DNA from: JAVBNW01 sp031551255
GTDB lineage: Bacteria; Bacillota; Clostridia; Christensenellales; UBA1750
Length of the DNA stretch: 15,340 bases
Direction: 5' to 3'
NCBI GenBank assembly: GCA_031551255.1
Contig: JAVBNW010000043.1
Span: 1 to 15,340 of the forward strand
Shown: positions 6,510 through 14,326 of the stretch, one piece after another
Position numbering within the stretch: the stretch's first letter is position 1
Layout: each line of letters begins with the position of its first letter
Notes under the pieces: model-generated
Databases searched by the model: none
The model's input: only the letters and a program-made list of their open reading frames with translations
Told to the model about the DNA's origin: nothing
Program-made: the position numbers and the translations under genes

Positions 6510-7295
6510 TTAATCCATGGCCGCCAACAGCCCGCATATGCGGAGTCTGTCCTCGTCGATAAGATCCGCCCCATAGGCGTCGAGAAAGCGTCGGCCGTAG
6601 TGGGGGGATTTAAGGTTATAGTTCAGCGTCCACAGCCCCCACGCAAGATCGTAGTGCCGGTCGCCGATTCCGGCGTCCGCCACGTCGATAAACCCCTGAA
6701 GCCTCCAAGCGTTCAGCATAATGTTCGGAAGGCAGTAATCTCCGTGCACCAGCACGTCGTTTTTTAAAAGGCCGCGCGCCCGCGCGATTTCTAAGGCCGC
6801 CCCGTCCGCACGGGCAGGCCCGATATATGTTGCGATATCGTCTAAATGGTTTTGCTGAAACGCGCAGGTTGTTGCGGTGAGCAGCAAGCCGGACATCCTG
6901 TCCGCAACAGGGCAACCCGATGTATCCGCCTCGTGCAGCCGCCTAAGCGATTCGCCGAATATATCGCTCAGGCGCTCGGGCTGGGCCAGGTGGCGCCGCG
7001 CTATCCCATCTTCGCCATGCAATGCCGCCGTCGCCATATAGTCCCTGTCGTAGGATCGGTAAAAAAGAACGGGCGAGGATAGCTTGCGTTCCGCAAAAAA
7101 GGCCTGCATTTGCGCGGCGAGGCGTAGCGCGCCCTGTTCGGCGATCTTAAGATACGCGCCTCCGTCCCGATCGACGAATACCGTTTTCGCGCCGGACCAG
7201 CCGCTGCTTTCGTATACGGGGGCATCGCCGGCCCATTTGCAAAGCTCTTCGGGTAGCGATAGGGCGGCTATATCGACAGGGGTTCTTGTATCCAT
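6510..7295 (-). CDS. Aminoglycoside phosphotransferase-like kinase, APH(3')-type fold
   Basis: The 261-residue protein is the size of APH(3') enzymes. It has the likely ATP-binding lysine in AYLK (K50), the catalytic loop VLVHGDYCLPNIML (H184, D186, N191) and the metal-binding GFIDVADAGIGDRHYDLAW (D204 and D207). This last block is the form usual in APH(3') proteins. Such kinases transfer phosphate from ATP or GTP to a hydroxyl group of an aminoglycoside or, in many chromosomal relatives, of an unknown small molecule. I chose ATG 7295 because GGAGG lies seven bases upstream; the frame is open to 7355 but that would overlap the intergenic gap after the sensor kinase gene. It follows the kinase gene by 66 bases on the same strand with no terminator seen. 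True resistance activity cannot be decided from sequence. Confidence 0.9.
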   Translation of the reverse strand: MDTRTPVDIAALSLPEELCKWAGDAPVYESSGWSGAKTVFVDRDGGAYLKIAEQGALRLAAQMQAFFAERKLSSPVLFYRSYDRDYMATAALHGEDGIARRHLAQPERLSDIFGESLRRLHEADTSGCPVADRMSGLLLTATTCAFQQNHLDDIATYIGPARADGAALEIARARGLLKNDVLVHGDYCLPNIMLNAWRLQGFIDVADAGIGDRHYDLAWGLWTLNYNLKSPHYGRRFLDAYGADLIDEDRLRICGLLAAMD

Positions 7296-7361
7296 GGAGC
7301 ACCCTCCTCTTCGCCAACCGCTTGCATCGACATGAGCCGGGCAACAACCGGACATGAGCGG

Positions 7362-8741
7362 CTACGCCTGCTTCAACTCAACAAAAGCGGTTACCTCGTC
7401 GCTGTAAACGTTAAGACGGAATGTACAGTTGTTGTATCGATCGAGTGTTTTGCGGACGTTGTTAAGGCCTATCCCATCATGGCCGTTTTTGCTCGTTGCC
7501 CCGGCGGCAAATACCTTGGTAATATCCAGCGGAAGACGCGAGCTGTTTGTGATGATGATCAGCCTGGAGGCCGGCGTTGTTTGTTCGACAGTAAAGAAAA
7601 CCCGCTTTTGCTCCGACTCACTTGCGGCCTCGATCGCATTGTCCAGCAGGCAGGCGACGGCGCGGCTCAGATGAATTTCATTTATGGGAAGCCCGGCGAG
7701 AGTGCATTTGAGGGATATATCCATCTGCACATCCATCTGCTCCGCCCGGTCGCGCTTGTCGATCAATAGCGAAATCAAGGTCGGGTTTTCGGCGGCGTGG
7801 CGGCTTAGCTCGAGCGTATCCCCCGCCTGCGTCGTGATACCGACAAGGGAAGCATGGTATTTCTTGCATGCCTCAAGATCTCCTGTCGACAGGTAGCCGC
7901 TATAGGTTTGCAAGATATTGTAAAAATCGTGCTTCACCATGCGAAACTCATCGGAGCTTTTAATCAGCGAGTGAATGTAGGCATCTTTATTTCGGTTGTC
8001 GGCCTTTTCGTGCTGATAAAAGTTATACAGAAGCGTGGCTGCGAAAAAGAGCAAGAGAACGGCAAAAATTACGGCATTCGCCACCATGGAGGAGAAAATC
8101 AAAAGCGGCAGCAGCACCACGCAAAGGTAGATAAACAACGCTTTGCAGATAAATATTACCAGATCCTTCTGCGGGGTTGCGAACGAGGATGTCTTTGAAA
8201 CAACCAGCAAGGCGGGATTGCGATCCAGAAAGCGGCATGTGAGCCAGTAGATCGTCAGGGAGATCGCCAGATTTACAAAGTGCCTCGCGCCGTCGAGCAT
8301 ATAGTTGAAACGGGCGGCGTCCTGCACAAACAACAGGGAACCCGCAAGCCTGTTGAGTGCGTGGATCATCATCACATACAAATACACATGTCCCATAAGT
8401 TCGATGGAGCGCTTGGGCGAAAGGCCGAGCGTTTTGATGCCGATGAAGCAATACATAAGGGCGGTAAACGGATTAGGGGTTGCGAACAGAAGATTTTGAA
8501 TTTTCGTAAAGGATGCCATGCCGCCGATATAGTAAATGACGTATACCCGAACGCTTTGCAGGATTGTCCCCGTCAAAAACGCGAACAGCGCCTTTTGCTT
8601 CGCGCTCGCTTCTTCACCATAGATGCGGAGAATCAGTTTTGCAATAAAGTACATTAATATGAAGTTATATACGAACGAAAAGAACATGAGAATAATCTGC
8701 ATTTCGTGCGAATATGCAAAATCTGTAAACAAAATGCGCAT
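7362..8741 (-). CDS. AgrC-like sensor histidine kinase with GHKL ATPase domain
   Basis: The 459-residue protein has six or seven N-terminal membrane helices (within about 12-242) and a short coiled linker. The phospho-acceptor box is EFRMVKHDFYNILQTYSGYL (H271), the N-box AVACLLDNAIEAA (N368) and the G-box GHDGIGLNNVR (420-430). This is the HPK10/AgrC-ComD architecture, whose members usually sense peptides or envelope signals and phosphorylate LytTR response regulators. No response regulator or signal-peptide gene is visible within this window. The start ATG 8741 has GAAGGG six bases upstream; the frame extends to 8795 without a better site. It lies just after the serA terminator and 66 bases before the APH-like gene, which may be cotranscribed. 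The input signal and partner are unknown. Confidence 0.93.
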   Translation of the reverse strand: MRILFTDFAYSHEMQIILMFFSFVYNFILMYFIAKLILRIYGEEASAKQKALFAFLTGTILQSVRVYVIYYIGGMASFTKIQNLLFATPNPFTALMYCFIGIKTLGLSPKRSIELMGHVYLYVMMIHALNRLAGSLLFVQDAARFNYMLDGARHFVNLAISLTIYWLTCRFLDRNPALLVVSKTSSFATPQKDLVIFICKALFIYLCVVLLPLLIFSSMVANAVIFAVLLLFFAATLLYNFYQHEKADNRNKDAYIHSLIKSSDEFRMVKHDFYNILQTYSGYLSTGDLEACKKYHASLVGITTQAGDTLELSRHAAENPTLISLLIDKRDRAEQMDVQMDISLKCTLAGLPINEIHLSRAVACLLDNAIEAASESEQKRVFFTVEQTTPASRLIIITNSSRLPLDITKVFAAGATSKNGHDGIGLNNVRKTLDRYNNCTFRLNVYSDEVTAFVELKQA

Positions 8742-8818
8742 CCGACACCCTTCTTTCCTTGGGAGGAAGTAAGCTTTGTTCCATGTGATCAGCAAAGATC
8801 GGCAGTGTATTACATAAA

Positions 8819-8854
8819 GATAAGCCGCACGGCATCACTGCCATGCAGCTTATC
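8819..8854 (-). terminator. Intrinsic terminator of the serC-serA operon
   Basis: On the minus strand GATAAGCTGCATGGCA (8854-8839) pairs with TGCCGTGCGGCTTATC (8834-8819) around a GTGA loop. The 16-bp stem contains two G-T pairs. It is followed by TTTAT and starts 24 bases after the serA stop. Confidence 0.85.
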
Positions 8855-8877
8855 ACAGTATATCGCGTATGTCGAAT

Positions 8878-10044
8878 TTAGCGGATGATTCTCACCTTGA
8901 TGATGCCGTCGATCGCATCCAGCTTTTCCGCGATGTCGGCGGGAGGCTGCTGGTCAAGATCCAGCACCGTATATGCAAGATCGCTGCGCGAGCGGTTGAC
9001 CATATCGGAAATGTTGATGCCGGCGGCCGCCACCCCCGAAGCGATCTGCGAGATCATGTTGGGGATGTTCTTGTGCACCACCGTCACCCTGTGCGCGACG
9101 GGTTCCGAAAGTTCGCACGCGGGCAGGTTGACCGAATTGCGAACCGCGCCCAGCGTTAAAAAGGCGTTTAGCTGCTCGGCGGCCATCCGTGCGCAGTTTT
9201 CCTCGGATTCCGGCGTGGAAGCACCCAGGTGGGGGATGGCGATGACGCCTTTTTGTCCAAGCAGGGTTTCGTTGGGAAAGTCGGTGACATAGGCCCGAAG
9301 GTGCCCGCTCGCCAGCGCATCGAGCACGGCCTGATCCTTAACGATCTCGCCGCGCGAAAAGTTTAAAAGCGTTGCGCCGGGTTTCATCTGGGCGATGTAC
9401 TCGACATCTATCTTGCCGCGCGTTTCCTTGGTAAGCGGCACGTGCAGCGTAAGATAATCCGCCTCGGCCACCATCGCCATCTCCGACGCGGCGCGCTTGA
9501 CCGCACGGGATACCGACCAGGCCGCTTCGATCGTCATATACGGGTCGAAGCCCACCGCGTTCATATGAAGATGCGTAGCCAGCGTGGCGACGGGGCCGCC
9601 AATGGCCCCGAGGCCGAGCACGCCCAGCGTCTTGCCCTCAAGTTCCGGGCCGACGAACTGCCCCTTGCCCTTTTCTACCAGGGCGGGCACCTTGTCACCC
9701 TCGCCCTTGAGTGTTTGCGCCCATGCGATGCCGCCGACGATATCGCGGGTGGCCAGAAGCAGCCCCGCCATTACCAGCTCTTTTACCGCGTTGGCATTCG
9801 CGCCTGGCGAAAAGAATACTGCGACGCCCTGCTCGCTGAGCCGCTCTACCGGCACGTTGTTGTAGCCCACGCCTGCGCGGGCGACGGCGGTGAGCGATGG
9901 GGCGAATTCGCTTGTAAGCATATCGGCGGATCTTACGATGATCGCATCCGGATCGGCGATATTTTTCCCTACCTGATAGCTATCTTGGGGCAACGCGTCG
10001 TACACGATGTCGGAAATTTCGTTCAGCAAGCGTATCTTGAACAT
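8878..10044 (-). CDS. serA: D-3-phosphoglycerate dehydrogenase
   Basis: The enzyme oxidises 3-phosphoglycerate to 3-phosphohydroxypyruvate with NAD, the first step of serine synthesis. The 388-residue protein has a D-isomer hydroxyacid dehydrogenase fold with the nucleotide-binding GLGAIGG (144-150). The catalytic residues are R231 (FSRGEIV), E259 (DFPNE) and H272 (PHLGAST). A C-terminal ACT domain (about 318-388, starting RVTVVHKNIPNM) is present, but the intervening domain of the longest SerA forms is absent. This is the short SerA class common in gut Clostridia and Bacteroidetes. ACT domains often bind serine for feedback inhibition, which is plausible here. The start ATG 10044 has GGGAGA six bases upstream and follows the serC stop by 12 bases, so both are in one operon ended by the terminator at 8819-8854. 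Confidence 0.97.
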   Translation of the reverse strand: MFKIRLLNEISDIVYDALPQDSYQVGKNIADPDAIIVRSADMLTSEFAPSLTAVARAGVGYNNVPVERLSEQGVAVFFSPGANANAVKELVMAGLLLATRDIVGGIAWAQTLKGEGDKVPALVEKGKGQFVGPELEGKTLGVLGLGAIGGPVATLATHLHMNAVGFDPYMTIEAAWSVSRAVKRAASEMAMVAEADYLTLHVPLTKETRGKIDVEYIAQMKPGATLLNFSRGEIVKDQAVLDALASGHLRAYVTDFPNETLLGQKGVIAIPHLGASTPESEENCARMAAEQLNAFLTLGAVRNSVNLPACELSEPVAHRVTVVHKNIPNMISQIASGVAAAGINISDMVNRSRSDLAYTVLDLDQQPPADIAEKLDAIDGIIKVRIIR

Positions 10045-10056
10045 AACCGATCTCCC

Positions 10057-11142
10057 TTATTTGTTGTCGGCTTCGAACGCGCGCATGCCGTCGACCAGCG
10101 CGCGCACGCCCTCGATGGGCATGGCGTTGTACATCGACGCGCGCATGCCGCCCACCGTACGGTAACCCTTGATGTTTTCGATGCCGCGGCCCTTTGAAAA
10201 TTTTACGAACGCCGCATCCAAGTCGGGATTGGGCGCGTGGAACGTCACGTTCATCAGCGAGCGGTCTTCCTTGTTGACGTATGGCGTAAAGAACTTGCTC
10301 TCGTCGAGCGCGGCGTATAAAAGCGCGGCCTTCTCGCGGTTGATCTTGTTTATCTCCTTCACGCCGCCGATGCCCTTGAGCCAGTCGAACACGAGCATGG
10401 AGATGTAGATGCCGTAGGTGCAGGGCGTGTTGTACAAAGAACCCGCCTTGGCCATGGCCGCATAGTCCAACGTCGCAGGCAGCTTAACGGGGTCGGCCTT
10501 GCCGATCAGATCGTCCCTGACGATTACGATCGTCACGCCTGCAATGCCCGCATTTTTCTGCGCGCCGGCGTAGATGAGGCCGAAATCCGATACGTTATAT
10601 TCCTCGGCGAGGATGTTGGAGGACATATCCGCCACCAGCGGCACCAAGCCTGTGTTGGGCAGTTTGGTAAAATGCGTGCCGTAGACGGTGTTGTTCGTCG
10701 TGATATGAAAATAGTCGGCATTTTTATCGAAGGATTGTTCATCCCATGCCGGAATGTATCGATAGCCGTCTTCTTTCGAAGAAGCTACGACGTGCATCTT
10801 CGCAAACTTTTCCGCCTCTTTGATGGCATTGGAAGCGAAGTTGCCCGAATCGATGTAGTCCACGCTGCCCGAGCCCACGGCAAGGTTCATCGCTACCTGG
10901 GCGAACTGCAGCGTGGCCCCGCCCTGCAAGAACAGCACGCGGTAGTTGTCGGGGATGGCCATCAGCTCGCGCAGAGACGCTTCGGCCGCCTTGACGATCT
11001 CCTCGTAAATACCCGAGCGGTGGCTCATCTCCATCACGGACATGCCGGAGGAACCATAGCTGAGCATTTCCTTCTGCGCGCGCTCAAGCACGGGCAGCGG
11101 CAGCATCGAAGGGCCGGGCGAAAAATTGTACACGCGATCCAT
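10057..11142 (-). CDS. serC: Phosphoserine aminotransferase
   Basis: The pyridoxal-phosphate enzyme converts 3-phosphohydroxypyruvate and glutamate to phosphoserine, the second step of serine synthesis. The 361-residue protein is full length for the family. It begins MDRVYNFSPGPSMLPLPVLE, and carries FLQGGATLQFAQVAMN and the cofactor lysine K196 in LIYAGAQKNAGIAG. RTVGGMRASMYNAM near the C-terminus is also typical. The start ATG 11142 has AGGAGG seven bases upstream; the open frame reaches 11199 but would run into the promoter leader. It is the first gene of the serC-serA operon. A gene for phosphoserine phosphatase, the last step, is not in the window. Confidence 0.97.
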   Translation of the reverse strand: MDRVYNFSPGPSMLPLPVLERAQKEMLSYGSSGMSVMEMSHRSGIYEEIVKAAEASLRELMAIPDNYRVLFLQGGATLQFAQVAMNLAVGSGSVDYIDSGNFASNAIKEAEKFAKMHVVASSKEDGYRYIPAWDEQSFDKNADYFHITTNNTVYGTHFTKLPNTGLVPLVADMSSNILAEEYNVSDFGLIYAGAQKNAGIAGVTIVIVRDDLIGKADPVKLPATLDYAAMAKAGSLYNTPCTYGIYISMLVFDWLKGIGGVKEINKINREKAALLYAALDESKFFTPYVNKEDRSLMNVTFHAPNPDLDAAFVKFSKGRGIENIKGYRTVGGMRASMYNAMPIEGVRALVDGMRAFEADNK

Positions 11143-11161
11143 AAGCCTTCCTCCTTGACTT

Positions 11162-11177
11162 TCGCGCTTTCGCGCGA
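11162..11177 (-). promoter_or_regulatory. GAAA-tetraloop hairpin in the serC leader
   Basis: On the minus strand TCGCGC and GCGCGA pair perfectly around a GAAA loop, 9 bases before the AGGAGG of serC. With transcription starting near 11184 the hairpin would lie close to the 5' end of the message, a position that often protects mRNA. No larger riboswitch-like structure is visible in this short leader. Confidence 0.5.
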
Positions 11178-11190
11178 GACGAATGCGTTC

Positions 11191-11219
11191 AGTATACACC
11201 AGGCGAGCGCGCGAAACAA
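11191..11219 (-). promoter_or_regulatory. Promoter of the serC-serA operon
   Basis: On the minus strand TTGTTT (11219-11214) and TATACT (11196-11191) are separated by 17 bases. The leader to the serC ATG would be about 40 bases. Confidence 0.8.
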
Positions 11220-11264
11220 CGTGTGTGTTAGATTTTTAACGATGTGTATATTGTGGGGAAGGTC

Positions 11265-11293
11265 TTGATCGGCATGCGGCGTTCCATTACTAT
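11265..11293 (+). promoter_or_regulatory. Probable promoter of the epimerase-like gene, with flanking inverted repeat
   Basis: TTGATC (11265-11270) and TACTAT (11288-11293) are 17 bases apart, giving a leader of about 40 bases before the ATG at 11341. An 8-bp inverted repeat, CGGCATGC (11270-11277) and GCATGCCG (11311-11318), brackets the -10 box and the likely start point, which is where a repressor site would be expected. Confidence 0.55.
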
Positions 11294-11340
11294 GTTATAT
11301 GATGAATTATGCATGCCGAGTGAGGAAAGGATGAGGGCAT

Positions 11341-12267
11341 ATGAAAAGGGCGGTCGTCATCGGCGGCAAAGGCAAGGTGGGCAGCTACCTTGTGCCGATG
11401 CTGGTAAAAGAAGGCTATGAGGTAATTAGCGTCGGGCGGGGAGGAACCGAGCCCAAGGTAGCGAGCGAAGCGTGGGATAAGGTGCGCATCTGCGCGTTGG
11501 ATCGCAAAGCGGCGGACTTTGAAGGCGATATCGCAGCGCTTGGCGGCGACGTCGTCGTGGATATGATCTGCTTCCAAAACGAGGACATGCTCAGGCTCGT
11601 GCGCGCGCTGGAGGGCAAGGTTTCCCACTACCTGGTGTGCGGCAGCGCGTGGATACATGGTTACAGCGGCGCGGTGCCGGTGCGGGAGGAAGAGTGCCGC
11701 GACGCATTGGAGGAATACGGAAGGCAAAAAGGCCTGATGGATTACGAACTTGCGCGCCTTGGCGAGCAGAGCGGCTTTCCGGGCACCGCGGTCCATCCGG
11801 GGCATATCGTGTGCCCCGGCGACGTGCCGATCAACCCCCAGGGCTATAAGGGCCTAAAAGCCTTTGAATTGCTCAGGGACGGCGCGCCGGTTTCCCTGCC
11901 CAACTTCGGCATGGAAACGGTGCACCATGTGCACGCCGAAGATGTCGCGGGCGTGTTTCTCGCCGCCATCCGTGCGGGCAAACCGTCGTTTGGGCAGGGC
12001 TTCCATGCGGTATCCCCGCGCGCGGTGACGCTACGCGGCTACGCGATAGAGGTAGCTTCCTGGTACGGCAAGCGGGCGGAGCTCGCCTTCGAGCCGTTCG
12101 ATGCGTGGAAGCGGAATGTGGAGCCCGCTCAGGCTGAGCAGACGCTTTCGCACATCCTACATTCGCCCAGTTGCTCGATGGATAAGGCGAGAGATCTTCT
12201 GGGCTTTGCGCCGGTACACTCTTCGTATGCGGCGGTGCGCGAATGCGTGGCGTCGTTCGGGCTGTAA
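11341..12267 (+). CDS. NAD-dependent epimerase/dehydratase-like (extended SDR) protein
   Basis: The 308-residue protein has an N-terminal Rossmann fold with MKRAVVIGGKGKVGSYLVPM (glycine motif about 8-14). A candidate catalytic Tyr-X3-Lys lies at Y126-GRQ-K130, following CGSAWIHGY. The downstream PGTAVHPGHIVCPGD block and VHHVHAEDVAGVFLAAI (about 197-213) are features of atypical extended SDRs of the epimerase/dehydratase group. It probably acts on a sugar or sugar-nucleotide or similar hydroxyl compound with NAD(P); the substrate cannot be named. The start ATG 11341 has AAAGGA nine bases upstream, with GAGGG closer in. It diverges from serC, has no partner gene on its strand, and ends at the hairpin 12296-12328 shared with the convergent mazG-like gene. 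Confidence 0.88.
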   Translation: MKRAVVIGGKGKVGSYLVPMLVKEGYEVISVGRGGTEPKVASEAWDKVRICALDRKAADFEGDIAALGGDVVVDMICFQNEDMLRLVRALEGKVSHYLVCGSAWIHGYSGAVPVREEECRDALEEYGRQKGLMDYELARLGEQSGFPGTAVHPGHIVCPGDVPINPQGYKGLKAFELLRDGAPVSLPNFGMETVHHVHAEDVAGVFLAAIRAGKPSFGQGFHAVSPRAVTLRGYAIEVASWYGKRAELAFEPFDAWKRNVEPAQAEQTLSHILHSPSCSMDKARDLLGFAPVHSSYAAVRECVASFGL

Positions 12268-12295
12268 ACGCGTTTGCGGGTTGGTGTGGTTGCCA

Positions 12296-12328
12296 AAGCG
12301 GCGGCCGAATAGACTTCGGCCGCCGCTT
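12296..12328. terminator. Bidirectional terminator-like hairpin between convergent genes
   Basis: A perfect 14-bp stem, AAGCGGCGGCCGAA (12296-12309) with TTCGGCCGCCGCTT (12315-12328), has a five-base loop. T-runs are weak on both sides (the stem's own TT plus scattered T), but the hairpin sits exactly between two gene ends and is very stable. Confidence 0.7.
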
Positions 12329-12346
12329 CCTATTCGAATGTATCTT

Positions 12347-12646
12347 TTAGGAAGATCCTATGTCGCCCTTCGCGGCCCATCGACTTTCATACTTATGCAG
12401 GGCGCCGGCCACCGCATCGCCGGCGTCTACGCGCGCGGCGCTCAACAAGAGCAACATGGAAAACAGGCAATCTCCCATTTCATCGGCAAGCGCCGGTGTA
12501 ACGCGAAAATGATCGGCGCCGTATCTCGAACCTTGTAGAATTTCCTTGCCCAGTTCTCCCACTTCCGAAACCAGGTCGATATAGCGACTTTGCACGTCCA
12601 TCTCAAGGCCGTGCCTTTGGGCGAATGTTTCGACTGCTTGTTGCAT
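12347..12646 (-). CDS. MazG-like nucleotide pyrophosphohydrolase
   Basis: The 99-residue all-helical protein carries the MazG-type metal-binding pattern: E28 and E31 in SEVGELGKEIL, and E56 and D59 in ADEMGDCLFSMLLL. Length matches single-domain MazG-like enzymes, which hydrolyse nucleoside triphosphates to monophosphate and pyrophosphate and are thought to clear damaged or excess nucleotides. The start ATG 12646 has GGAGG six bases upstream. It begins 19 bases after the uppP stop on the same strand, so it is very likely cotranscribed with uppP. Confidence 0.9.
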   Translation of the reverse strand: MQQAVETFAQRHGLEMDVQSRYIDLVSEVGELGKEILQGSRYGADHFRVTPALADEMGDCLFSMLLLLSAARVDAGDAVAGALHKYESRWAAKGDIGSS

Positions 12647-12665
12647 TGCGCGCCTCCATTCTTTT

Positions 12666-13442
12666 CTAAAAAAGGAAGTGCGTGAAAAGCTGATCGAACA
12701 GCACGAGGGCCCCTAGGATGAGCGTGTACACGCCGAACCACTGCAGCTTCGCCTTGCGCACCACGGCCATCATGAAGCGGATGGCGAACAGCCCGGCGAT
12801 GGCCGAAACCAACACGCCTACGATCAGCGGCCCGATGGACAGCGCCTCGGGCAGGCCCCCGACCGCCAAATCCTTCACCTGAAACACCAGCGCGCCGAGA
12901 ATCGCCGGAATCGACATTAAAAACGAAAACCGCGCCGCGCTTTCGCGGTTGAGCCCGGCGATCATGCCCCCGGAAATCGTCGAACCGGAACGAGAAAGCC
13001 CCGGCAACAGCGCGACAGCCTGGAATGCGCCCATGATGCCCGCATCGCGGTAGGTAAGCTCGGTGCGCGTCCCTCGAAACGTGGAGGCAAAGAACAGCAC
13101 AACCGTCGTAAGAAGAAACGATACCCCCAGCAGCGCGCCGGAGAAGATCGCATCTAGCCAATCCCCCAGAAGCAGGGTGACGACGACCGCGGGGATGGTC
13201 GCCACCACCAGAAGGCGCACATCTTTTCCCAAAGGATGGCGCAGCATCGCCAGAATATCCCGCCAGAAGTACAGGCAAACCGCGATCAGCGTACCGACGT
13301 GCAGCATGGTATCCAGCAAAAGCCCCGGGCTTTGTATGCCCAGCAGGCGTTCAAACAGCGCCAGATGGCCCGACGAGCTTATCGGCAAAAACTCGCATAG
13401 CCCCTGTACGAGCCCTAGTACGATCGCTTCCCAAACGGACAT
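12666..13442 (-). CDS. uppP: Undecaprenyl-diphosphate phosphatase
   Basis: The integral membrane enzyme converts undecaprenyl diphosphate to the monophosphate, recycling the lipid carrier of peptidoglycan and other cell-wall polymers. Overproduction of such proteins gives bacitracin tolerance in other bacteria. The 258-residue protein has about eight membrane helices. Both family signatures are present: LVQGLCEFLPISSSGH (11-26, with E17 and the SSSGH motif) and PGLSRSGST (147-155). The start ATG 13442 has GGGAGG seven bases upstream. It is the first gene of an operon with the mazG-like gene and diverges from the hypothetical gene at 13549. Confidence 0.97.
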   Translation of the reverse strand: MSVWEAIVLGLVQGLCEFLPISSSGHLALFERLLGIQSPGLLLDTMLHVGTLIAVCLYFWRDILAMLRHPLGKDVRLLVVATIPAVVVTLLLGDWLDAIFSGALLGVSFLLTTVVLFFASTFRGTRTELTYRDAGIMGAFQAVALLPGLSRSGSTISGGMIAGLNRESAARFSFLMSIPAILGALVFQVKDLAVGGLPEALSIGPLIVGVLVSAIAGLFAIRFMMAVVRKAKLQWFGVYTLILGALVLFDQLFTHFLF

Positions 13443-13494
13443 GGCGAAACCTCCCTTGACGTTCCCTGTTTCCTATGCAAAACTGAGTTGCAAT

Positions 13495-13503
13495 AGTATA
13501 GCA
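13495..13503 (-). promoter_or_regulatory. Extended -10 promoter of uppP
   Basis: On the minus strand TGC (13503-13501) directly precedes TATACT (13500-13495), an extended -10 element. No good -35 box is present upstream, which extended -10 promoters tolerate. The leader to the uppP ATG would be about 45 bases. Confidence 0.6.
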
Positions 13504-13548
13504 TGGAATGAGGGATCGGCGATAGGACTGTACGATGCCGCCAAGGAA

Positions 13549-14262
13549 ATGGTGGAGCGGACGCACGTCAAGGCGCAAATGCTGGTGGCGCGCGGCACCA
13601 CGCAGAGGGTGTTTGTGCTGTATTTGGAGCGGCTGCTTGGGCTCATTGACGGGGCGCTTGCCCTTTTATACGGCCAGGAGCCTACGCCCTCGGCGATTCT
13701 GACCCGTAGTGCGCTCGAGTGCTATGTGGATATTGTTAATTTATCGCGCGACGGGGATGATTATTTGCTCGTTCTCAAGGCGATGCTGCTGGAGAACCGA
13801 TCCTCGATCTTTCACTTCAAAACCGCCGAGCTCTACGATCATTTTGTCGAAGATTTGGGTGAGGGCGGCGCGATAAAGATGGGCAAGCGAATCGCCGAAC
13901 AGTTTAAGGGAACCCTTAAAAAAGCTTCCGACCGCTACCCGATTTTGCGCTACCAGGCGCGCAATCTGACGGTTTTGAACCGCTTTCGCATCGCGGATAT
14001 GGAAAACCGCTATCACGCCGCCTATACCTGGCTTTCCATGCTGGCGCATAATGCGCTGGAACCCTTGCTCATTGATGACGGCATGCGCCGCGCCGGAGAG
14101 GGCGCGGATGTGGCGCAGGACGGCGTGGAGCAGGCGGCGGTTTTGCATATCATTATGGAAATGCTGGTGGATACCCTCAAATGCATCGAAACGCTCTTTG
14201 GCAAGGATGAGGCGTTTACCCGCCAGTTTCTCGCGCTGCTGGAGCAGGTGCCGCAAGCATAA
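13549..14262 (+). CDS. Hypothetical alpha-helical protein, possibly DUF5677-like
   Basis: From ATG 13549 the protein has 237 residues, all predicted helical and soluble. Features seen are TQRVFVLYLERLLGLIDGAL, ILTRSALECYVDIVNLS (about residues 50-66) and YTWLSMLAHNALEPLL (about 160-175). The paired Arg-Ser-hydrophobic-Glu helix and the Ser-X3-His helix recall the DUF5677 group, but I cannot confirm this. The start is uncertain. ATG 13549 has only AAGG almost touching it, while a better binding site, GAGGGA (13510-13515), is six bases before an ATA (13522) and 12 before a CTG (13528) in frame. The frame stays open far upstream, antisense to uppP. It ends just before the hairpin at 14265-14291. 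Function unknown. Confidence 0.72.
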   Translation: MVERTHVKAQMLVARGTTQRVFVLYLERLLGLIDGALALLYGQEPTPSAILTRSALECYVDIVNLSRDGDDYLLVLKAMLLENRSSIFHFKTAELYDHFVEDLGEGGAIKMGKRIAEQFKGTLKKASDRYPILRYQARNLTVLNRFRIADMENRYHAAYTWLSMLAHNALEPLLIDDGMRRAGEGADVAQDGVEQAAVLHIIMEMLVDTLKCIETLFGKDEAFTRQFLALLEQVPQA

Positions 14263-14264
14263 GA

Positions 14265-14291
14265 CCGCCCCGCGCAAGATGCGCAGGGCGG
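14265..14291. terminator. Bidirectional terminator-like hairpin
   Basis: CCGCCC-C-GCGC (14265-14275) pairs with GCGC-A-GGGCGG (14281-14291) around an AAGAT loop, with one C-A mismatch. There is no T-run on the plus strand and only TCTTAT on the minus strand. Its position between two convergent genes supports a termination role. Confidence 0.5.
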
Positions 14292-14326
14292 AGATGGATG
14301 TCGAACGACGGACCTGGGCAGGGCGG

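Noticed and set aside
9442..10197. Long plus-strand open frame opposite serA and serC
   Set aside because: It lies antisense to two unambiguous enzymes, has a His/Arg-rich composition and no binding site.
11143..11184. Possible serine- or glycine-sensing riboswitch ahead of serC
   Set aside because: The leader is only about 40 bases and holds one small tetraloop hairpin, too short for a known aptamer.
13063..13548. Extension of the plus-strand hypothetical gene far upstream across uppP
   Set aside because: The upstream part is antisense to uppP, has no binding site and yields a low-complexity Ser/Arg/Thr-rich peptide; it is an open frame due to high GC.
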